A stretch of DNA of 11,250 nucleotides. It comes from Actinomycetota bacterium. GTDB lineage: Bacteria > Actinomycetota > Acidimicrobiia > Acidimicrobiales > Ilumatobacteraceae. The translations under genes were made by a program, and so were the position numbers. Below are positions 6,529-11,250 of this stretch, piece after piece; positions within the stretch are counted from its first letter, which is position 1, and every line of letters starts with the position of its first letter. The notes under the pieces are model-generated. The model did not search any database. It saw nothing but the letters and a program-made list of their open reading frames with translations, and was not told where the DNA came from. The stretch spans positions 1 through 11,250 of the forward strand of contig SYCH01000066.1 in assembly GCA_005787025.1 (NCBI GenBank), written 5' to 3'.

Positions 6529-6534
6529 AAACTA
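6529..6534 (-). promoter_or_regulatory. Possible -10 element TAGTTT, leaderless start of the aminotransferase gene
   Basis: Minus-strand TAGTTT (TAnnnT) ends 8 nt before ATG 6520, which itself lacks a Shine-Dalgarno sequence. This is the geometry of a leaderless actinobacterial transcript. No TTGac-like -35 element is seen, so confidence is low. Confidence 0.25.
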
Positions 6535-6583
6535 CCCGCCATCTCTTGGTGGAGGCGGTCTCATTTGAGCGTCGGTCGACGAC

Positions 6584-7378
6584 TCAGATGATGTTCAGCG
6601 CGTCGAGGAAACGTGCGACCACCGATTCGTCACCCGTGACGGAGCAATGCCCACGCCAATTCGAGCGCTGGGTTCCCCAGTCCACGAAGTCGTGACCGGA
6701 ACCGCTGACGGTCGCCACGGCGGTGGCCGAAGCGCCTTCGGTCACCACGATGTCGGAACCCGACGGCGCGATCGTCCATTCGCCGCCTCCGGGTCCGGTG
6801 AGCACGAGAACGATCGGAGCCGACAGGGACGCGCCGAGGTTCTGTTGCATCTGCGGCATGCCGGTGATCATCCAGCGCACGGCGGGACCGATGCGCGTCG
6901 CGTCGGCGGCGGGAACCGCTCGCTCGATCGGACCCCGTGGCGCGAGCAGATCGATGCGCAGGTGGCAATAGTGATCGAAGGCGTAGGCATCGGCCAACTG
7001 GTGCATGGGGTACGAGCCAAGGTCGGCCAACGGGATGACCGTGGACGCCAACGGCTCGTCCTGGAACGAGGCGAGAACGTCGACGGCCTTGTCGCAGTAA
7101 TCCAGGTACTCGGCGAGAATCTGCTGGTTGGTCCAGTCCTTGCGGGGCTCGACCAAAAGATCCATCATCCTTTCGGCCGGCAACTGCACGGGTTCGGCCG
7201 GCGGCGGTGACGGGTCGACGGTCTCCTTGTAGTTGGAGCTCATGTGGGCCACCAGATCGCGCACGGACCAACCGGCGCAACCACTCGGTCGGGTCCATTC
7301 CTCGTCGGTGAGCGACGACACCACCGACTTCACCTCGTCCACGGCCAGACGCAACGCGACCACTGCTTCTTTCGACAC
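6584..7378 (-). CDS. Maleylpyruvate isomerase family mycothiol-dependent enzyme
   Basis: The 264-residue protein has the MDMPI/DinB-type N-terminal four-helix domain (about 5-145), with LTDEEWTRPSGCAGWSVRDLVAHM at 23-46, and a C-terminal MDMPI_C domain (about 180-262) ending in a sterol-carrier-like sheet region. The likely metal site is H45 plus D135-x3-H139 (FDHYCHL). Characterised MDMPI uses His, Glu and His, so D135 is a conservative swap. Family members use mycothiol to isomerise maleylpyruvate-type ring-cleavage products or carry out other thiol-dependent reactions; the substrate here is unknown. GTG 7376-7378 is chosen because AAGGGGGG (7384-7391) precedes it with 5-nt spacing. A GTG at 7411 would overlap the upstream gene. 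It starts 16 nt after the amidohydrolase stop on the same strand, so the two are probably cotranscribed and may work in one pathway. Confidence 0.88.
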   Translation of the reverse strand: MSKEAVVALRLAVDEVKSVVSSLTDEEWTRPSGCAGWSVRDLVAHMSSNYKETVDPSPPPAEPVQLPAERMMDLLVEPRKDWTNQQILAEYLDYCDKAVDVLASFQDEPLASTVIPLADLGSYPMHQLADAYAFDHYCHLRIDLLAPRGPIERAVPAADATRIGPAVRWMITGMPQMQQNLGASLSAPIVLVLTGPGGGEWTIAPSGSDIVVTEGASATAVATVSGSGHDFVDWGTQRSNWRGHCSVTGDESVVARFLDALNII

Positions 7379-7383
7379 GATGT

Positions 7384-7391
7384 CCCCCCTT
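7384..7391 (-). promoter_or_regulatory. Shine-Dalgarno AAGGGGGG fixing GTG 7378
   Basis: On the minus strand AAGGGGGG lies 5 nt before GTG 7376-7378. It decides this start over the GTG at 7409-7411, which is inside the last codons of the upstream amidohydrolase gene. Confidence 0.65.
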
Positions 7392-7394
7392 CGT

Positions 7395-8399
7395 TCACAC
7401 CTTGTATACACGCGCCGCGGTGCCCGAGAAGAGCGCAGCTCGCTCGGACGCCGAGAACCCCGCGGTCAACTTCTTGTAGGCGTTCCACAACACGCCGTAG
7501 GACACCGACAGCCGGTCGACGGGGAAGTTCGACTCGAACATGCACCTTTCGGGCCCGAAGCATTCGATGGCGTGCAGGTAGTACCGGGACTGCTGATCGA
7601 GGAACTCGTCCGACGTGGGTGGACGCTCGGCGGTGTTCCAGCCGAAGCCGTTGTCGGGCATGGCGAGCCCGCCGATCTTGGCCACCGTGTTCGGCAACGC
7701 CGCGATGTCGGCGATGTCGGTCTTCCACCGCGCGAAGATCTCCTCGCGTTGCGACGCGTACGGCCCGACTCCGATGGGGGTGCCGAAATGGTCCAACACC
7801 ATGGTGGTTCCGGGCGTGGCGCGGGCCAAGTCGAGGAACTCGCGGTTCTGATGGTGGTAGTGCCACGAGTCGTAGGTGAGCCCGCGCTCGCCGAGTCGGC
7901 GCACGCCACGTCGGAAATCGGGATCGAGATACAGGTCCCGGGGAGCATGGCCCGGAATCATCATCGCGTCGGGATGCTCGGCACGTGACAGTGCGTCGCG
8001 CACTCCGCGGAACAGACCGCGGCCGGCCTCGGTGTGGCGATCCAACAGATCGTCCAGATCGTCGCGGCGGAGATCGACGTGCCCCACGATTCCCGCCATC
8101 AACGGCTCGGGGTCCGAGAGGGCTTGATCGGCGATGTACCGCGTCTCGCCGAGTGAGCGCAAGTGTTCGGGAGCGGAGCGGTCGTACGCCGAACCACACT
8201 CCATGAAGACCGTCTTGATCACCTTGTGGGTGCCCCGACCGACGTGACCGTTCACGTCATGATGCAGGTCGTCGCGCTGATAGGGGAGGCCTTGTCCGGC
8301 CGGCCACAGGTGATGGTGCGGATCGATGATCTCGAGATCGGGATCGATCACGTCCTCGATGACCTGATCCAACCATTCCTGCGTTCCCGGTGTCGCCAT
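7395..8399 (-). CDS. PF04909-type metal-dependent amidohydrolase
   Basis: The 334-residue protein starts at ATG 8397-8399 with AGGA about 8 nt upstream. It is a TIM-barrel amidohydrolase of the Amidohydro_2 group. The first-strand metal motif is H28-x-H30 (EIIDPHHHLW, 23-32). Further likely active-site residues are H180 (DSWHYHHQ), H204 (LDHFGTP) and D295 (SNFPVDR). This superfamily includes lactonases, 2-pyrone-4,6-dicarboxylate hydrolase, and hydratases or decarboxylases of aromatic acids, as well as C-N hydrolases, so 'amidohydrolase' names the fold and not the reaction. It begins 41 nt after the MFS stop and is followed after 16 nt by the mycothiol-dependent isomerase gene. A transport-hydrolase-isomerase unit for a ring-cleavage acid or lactone is an inference from that order. 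Confidence 0.92.
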   Translation of the reverse strand: MATPGTQEWLDQVIEDVIDPDLEIIDPHHHLWPAGQGLPYQRDDLHHDVNGHVGRGTHKVIKTVFMECGSAYDRSAPEHLRSLGETRYIADQALSDPEPLMAGIVGHVDLRRDDLDDLLDRHTEAGRGLFRGVRDALSRAEHPDAMMIPGHAPRDLYLDPDFRRGVRRLGERGLTYDSWHYHHQNREFLDLARATPGTTMVLDHFGTPIGVGPYASQREEIFARWKTDIADIAALPNTVAKIGGLAMPDNGFGWNTAERPPTSDEFLDQQSRYYLHAIECFGPERCMFESNFPVDRLSVSYGVLWNAYKKLTAGFSASERAALFSGTAARVYKV

Positions 8400-8440
8400 C
8401 CACGCATCCTGACCGCCGGACCCGGACTTGGCAAGGGAGA

Positions 8441-9679
8441 TCAGTGGGTTCGTTGCAGGTGTCGCACCTCGCCGGACCAGAGGGGGGTGAGAACCGCGAC
8501 CAACGCGATGGTGCCCATGATGAGGATCGACGCGCGGGCCCCGATGGTGTGGGCCAGGGGTCCGGCGACCAAGAGACCGATGGGGGCGAAAGCCAACGAT
8601 CCGAACGCGTCGTACGAGCCGACACGCGACAGAGCCTCTTCGGGGACGTTCGTCTGCAGGGTGGTCATCCAGTTCGCGTACATCACGTCGACGGCGACGC
8701 CGGTGCCCATGGCCGTGACGAAAAGGATCCACAGCGGCGCCGAGAGTCCGGTGGCGAGCATCCAGGCCGCACCGATGGGCATCACACCGACGGCGATCAG
8801 CAACGGTCGGTGGGGTTTGAAGCGGAACGCCAACGCGGTGCCCAGGATGCTGCCCACGCCGAATCCGAACATCATCGTCCCCATCGCTCGGGCACCGTCG
8901 AACTCCTCTTTCATGTGCACGGGAGCGAGCACCGCGATGAAGGCCTCGAACGCCAGGTGATAGAAGGCGAAGGAACCCACGATCAACACGATCCAACGGC
9001 GCGACGAGAACTCCGCCCAGCCCACGCGCAACTGGGTGATCATCGAGGTGCGGTCCTCGTCGGTGTTCTCGCCGAACGACTTCGGCAGACGCAACGACAG
9101 CACCAGCAGTCCGGCCACCAGGAACGAGGTCGCGTCACCCAGCAAGCCCCAGCCGGGTCCGGCGGTGGCGACGATGAGACCGGCCACGCTCGCTCCGATG
9201 GTGTAGCCCACGTTGGCGCCGAAGCCGAGGATCGAGTTCGCGCCCTGCAGAAGTGGGCCGGGCACGATCATGGGCATCAATCCGCTGAATGCCGGGTACC
9301 AGAGAGCGTTGAGAACGCCGAAGACGAAGCCGTTCACGCACAGCAAGGGCACCGACGCGTTGTCGGTGAGAAAGGCGATGGCGCTGATGGCCACCACCGC
9401 GCTGCCGATGATGTCGGTGGATCCCACCAACTGCGAACGACCGAACCGGTCGGCGGCCACGCCACCGACGAGCAGGAAGGCCACCAACGGGATCATCTGG
9501 GCGGTGGTGACGAGGCTCAACGACCCGGCGTCGGCGCCGTCCAACGACAGCACCCCGAAGGCCAGCGCGATGGGCGCCATGCCGTTGCCGACGTTGGACA
9601 CGAAACGGGCGGCCAAGAGAATGCGGTATCGCGGGATCCGCCACAATTCCCGCAACTCCTCGAACACTGCCAGCTCCAT
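8441..9679 (-). CDS. MFS transporter, drug/siderophore-exporter-like (MFS_3 type)
   Basis: The 412-residue membrane protein shows about 12 hydrophobic segments. Motif A lies in the loop after TM2: GGVAADRFGR (72-81, D77). A hydrophilic central cytoplasmic loop spans roughly 198-228 (KSFGENTDEDR), splitting the protein into two six-helix halves. The segment VPEEALSRVGSYD (345-357) resembles the conserved loop in the macrolide/enterobactin exporter group. It would act in the inner membrane as a proton-coupled exporter, substrate unknown. Start ATG 9677-9679 gives the canonical cytoplasmic N-terminus; only a weak Shine-Dalgarno (CCGAG) is seen. It is first in a co-directional run of five minus-strand genes and divergent from the amidohydrolase at 9736. 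Confidence 0.92.
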   Translation of the reverse strand: MELAVFEELRELWRIPRYRILLAARFVSNVGNGMAPIALAFGVLSLDGADAGSLSLVTTAQMIPLVAFLLVGGVAADRFGRSQLVGSTDIIGSAVVAISAIAFLTDNASVPLLCVNGFVFGVLNALWYPAFSGLMPMIVPGPLLQGANSILGFGANVGYTIGASVAGLIVATAGPGWGLLGDATSFLVAGLLVLSLRLPKSFGENTDEDRTSMITQLRVGWAEFSSRRWIVLIVGSFAFYHLAFEAFIAVLAPVHMKEEFDGARAMGTMMFGFGVGSILGTALAFRFKPHRPLLIAVGVMPIGAAWMLATGLSAPLWILFVTAMGTGVAVDVMYANWMTTLQTNVPEEALSRVGSYDAFGSLAFAPIGLLVAGPLAHTIGARASILIMGTIALVAVLTPLWSGEVRHLQRTH

Positions 9680-9735
9680 TTCGACTCGGAAACGTCACTT
9701 TATCGGTGGTGTTACTCTTGGACCGGGGGAAGACC
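9680..9735. promoter_or_regulatory. Divergent promoter region between MFS and amidohydrolase genes
   Basis: The 56-bp gap must carry both starts or their promoters. On the plus strand TACTCT (9713-9718, TAnnnT) lies about 18 nt before ATG 9736, with GGGGGAAG (9725-9732) as Shine-Dalgarno. On the minus strand TAAAGT (9702-9697) lies about 17 nt before ATG 9679. Neither has a recognisable -35 element, and no palindrome like that at 514-531 is present. Confidence 0.4.
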
Positions 9736-10890
9736 ATGACGACGTACGCCAACCAGCGCCACGTGATCGACATCGACGCGCACATCCTCGAGCCGGTCGG
9801 TTGGTTACGAAGTTACGCCTCCGCGGGTGTCAGGGATCGAATCCCGGAACTGGCATCCGACGATCCGGATTTCGCCCGGCAGCTACGCGAGGCCGAAGAG
9901 GACCATCGACGCCGTTCGGTGGACGAGGCGTTCCGAGCCGATGCGGCGCGCGATTACATGCGCATGGCCCGCAAGGGTTGGATGTCCTTCGGTGGTTGGG
10001 ATACCGACGAGAGATCCATTGCACTGGATCAATTGGGCTTCGAGTCGCAACTGATCTTCCCGACGGGTTCGTTCGCCCAGATCTACGAAACCCCTCACGA
10101 GTTCCGCGCCCACGCCATCGAGGCCATGAATCGGGGTCTCGTCGATTTCTGCGCCGACCCCCGTTTGATGGCCACCGCCTACGTGCCGTTCGAGTTCGGG
10201 CCCGCGACAGCGATCGAATTCGTCGATGCCGCGATGGCTGCGGGAGTTTCGGGCGTGTTGATCGACTCCATTCCATCGTCACGCCAACGCTCGTTCACGC
10301 ATCCCGACTACGACCCGGTGTGGGCACGGATACAGGACTCCGGCATCGCGGTGTTCCTGCACGTGGGCGCCGATCAGAACTACCGACCCGTGCCGAAGGT
10401 CTTCTTCGACAACGGTCGCGACATGGCGCACGTCCGCTCCGATGCTCCGGGTGACCCGTTGTCGTTCATGGGCATCGGATATCCGGCCGAGTTGTTCCTG
10501 GCATCACTCGTGTACGACGGCATCATGGAGAAGTTCCCGCGACTACGTTTCGGAATCACCGAGTTGGGGGCCACGTGGCTGCCGTCGTTCCTTCACTTCA
10601 TCGACACCGGTCAGCGGTCGTTCCGCAACATCCAGGACCTCTCGCATCTGACGATGAGGCCGTCCGACTATCTGCGTCGTCAAGTGGTGGTCAGTCCCTT
10701 CGCCGGTGAGGACGTCGGTTGGGTGATGGAACAAGCGGGTGTCGAGATGGTGGCGTTCTCCTCCGATTATCCGCATCACGAGGGAACCGACGATCCGATC
10801 CGTCGTTTCGAGTCCAGCATGACCGGACTCGACGACGATGCGCGCGCGGCATTCTACGACGGCAACGCCCGCCGCTTGTTGGGACGGTAG
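9736..10890 (+). CDS. PF04909-type metal-dependent amidohydrolase (second copy type)
   Basis: The 384-residue protein starts at ATG 9736, preceded by GGGGGAAG. The frame is open a further 30 nt upstream, but without a ribosome site. The metal motif at the first strand is D14-x-H16 (VIDIDAHILEP, 10-20), the form seen in the aromatic decarboxylase-like branch. H209 (FLHVGADQN), E276 (GITELGATWLPSFL) and D344 (AFSSDYPHHEG) complete the usual set. The SDYPH motif and the ending YDGNARRLLGR are typical of the branch that contains gamma-resorcylate and related decarboxylases and many uncharacterised actinobacterial proteins. It is clearly distinct from the HxH-type amidohydrolase at 7395, so this is not a tandem duplication. 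Reaction and substrate are unknown. It is monocistronic here and converges with the deacylase gene after 3 nt. Confidence 0.9.
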   Translation: MTTYANQRHVIDIDAHILEPVGWLRSYASAGVRDRIPELASDDPDFARQLREAEEDHRRRSVDEAFRADAARDYMRMARKGWMSFGGWDTDERSIALDQLGFESQLIFPTGSFAQIYETPHEFRAHAIEAMNRGLVDFCADPRLMATAYVPFEFGPATAIEFVDAAMAAGVSGVLIDSIPSSRQRSFTHPDYDPVWARIQDSGIAVFLHVGADQNYRPVPKVFFDNGRDMAHVRSDAPGDPLSFMGIGYPAELFLASLVYDGIMEKFPRLRFGITELGATWLPSFLHFIDTGQRSFRNIQDLSHLTMRPSDYLRRQVVVSPFAGEDVGWVMEQAGVEMVAFSSDYPHHEGTDDPIRRFESSMTGLDDDARAAFYDGNARRLLGR

Positions 10891-10893
10891 GAA

Positions 10894-11250
10894 TCAGCCG
10901 CGGGAGAACTCGCGGATCACGCGACCCGGACGTTCTCCGGTGTGGCGACCCTGTTCGGTGACCACCTTGCCGTTGACCACCGTCGCGGCGTAGCCCCGGG
11001 ACTTGATGACGAAACGCCCCTTGCCGTTCGGGAAGTCGTTCACGTACTCCGGGTATTGCGTCTGCAACGCCGTCGGATCGAACACGTTGATGTCGGCGAA
11101 GTGACCCTCGGCCAGCGTGCCGCGATCGATCAGACCGAGCACCGCGGCGGGCTTGGCCGTGAGCTGGTGAACGGCGGTCTCGAGCGACACCACCTTGCGG
11201 TCCCGGTGCCAGTACGACAGGTAGAACGTGGGGCTGTCGGCGTCGCAGAT
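10894..11250 (-). CDS. N-acyl-D-amino-acid deacylase-like amidohydrolase, C-terminal part
   Basis: The last 118 codons of a gene enter from the right edge in an open frame; the 5' part is outside. The fragment starts CDADSPTFYLSYWHRDRK and includes TAKPAAVLGLIDRGTLAEGHFADINVFDP. It ends with ATVVNGKVVTEQGRHTGERPGRVIRE. These are C-terminal landmarks of the Amidohydro_3/D-aminoacylase family: the small beta-sandwich with the G.l..G..AD..vfDp signature and the HTG..PGR.lr ending. Full members are about 480-580 residues and use zinc to deacylate N-acyl-D-amino acids, but many homologues have unknown substrates. The catalytic metal ligands lie outside the window. The stop TGA (10894-10896) is 3 nt from the convergent amidohydrolase stop, with no terminator between them. 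Confidence 0.87.
   Translation of the reverse strand: MCDADSPTFYLSYWHRDRKVVSLETAVHQLTAKPAAVLGLIDRGTLAEGHFADINVFDPTALQTQYPEYVNDFPNGKGRFVIKSRGYAATVVNGKVVTEQGRHTGERPGRVIREFSRG

Noticed and set aside
4955..6529. 524-codon plus-strand frame opposite the aminotransferase and amidase
   Set aside because: The minus-strand AlaA protein is unmistakable and the plus frame has no domain. Its length reflects codon bias in GC-rich DNA.
7403..7410. TGTATACA palindrome as an operator for the mycothiol-dependent isomerase gene
   Set aside because: It lies within the final codons of the amidohydrolase gene (Val-Tyr-Lys region), is only 8 bp and occurs once. Chance is an adequate explanation.
8390..9739. 449-codon plus-strand frame opposite the MFS gene
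   Set aside because: Its composition is highly polar (Gln, Gly, His, Arg, Glu), and it mirrors the hydrophobic codons of the transporter. It has no start or ribosome-site support.
1..11250. Mobile element, phage, CRISPR or defence system
   Set aside because: No transposase, integrase, terminal repeats, direct-repeat array, tRNA attachment site or nuclease/helicase genes are visible. Base composition looks even across the window.

Overview
This window looks like a chromosomal stretch from a high-GC actinobacterium. The GC content appears to be around 60-65% by eye. One gene encodes a mycothiol-dependent maleylpyruvate isomerase family protein, and mycothiol is an actinobacterial thiol. The mix of PF04909 amidohydrolases, an N-acyl-D-amino-acid deacylase and a steroid/aromatic-type monooxygenase would suit an Acidimicrobiia-like lineage, but that placement is inference only. 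The window is almost fully coding: eleven protein genes plus a twelfth cut by the right edge, and the first is cut by the left edge. I see no tRNA, rRNA, CRISPR array, insertion sequence or long non-coding stretch. The longest gene-free gap is about 76 bp.

Region A (1-3802) is a regulator and catabolic operon. A MarR-family regulator reads leftward off the edge. Divergent from it is a tight four-gene operon on the plus strand: a carboxymuconolactone-decarboxylase-family protein, a type I extradiol (VOC) ring-cleavage dioxygenase, a divergent SDR protein, and a flavin-dependent monooxygenase of the acyl-CoA-dehydrogenase fold (HsaA-like). The genes overlap or nearly touch. A flavin hydroxylase plus an extradiol dioxygenase implies hydroxylation of a phenol-type ring followed by meta-cleavage. 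The 76-bp divergent promoter region holds a perfect 18-bp inverted repeat whose two halves each contain the -35 element of one of two back-to-back promoters. A single bound MarR dimer could therefore control both directions.

Region B (3799-9679) has five genes, all on the minus strand. In transcription order they are an MFS exporter, a PF04909 amidohydrolase, a mycothiol-dependent isomerase family protein, an AlaA-type alanine aminotransferase and an amidase-signature hydrolase. Gaps are 16-70 bp, so they may form one long transcript or two or three units. The amidase ends tail-to-tail with the region A operon, with a 4-bp overlap.

Region C (9680-11250) has a second PF04909 amidohydrolase on the plus strand, divergent from the MFS gene across 56 bp. 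It converges with the 3' end of a D-aminoacylase-like gene that enters from the right edge.

The most distinctive points are the symmetric MarR operator/promoter, the SDR with both catalytic Tyr and Lys replaced (SxxxR), the compact uncharacterised hydroxylase/ring-cleavage operon without a visible flavin reductase or ring-product hydrolase, and an AlaA protein very close to the enterobacterial type but altered in its cofactor-site motifs.
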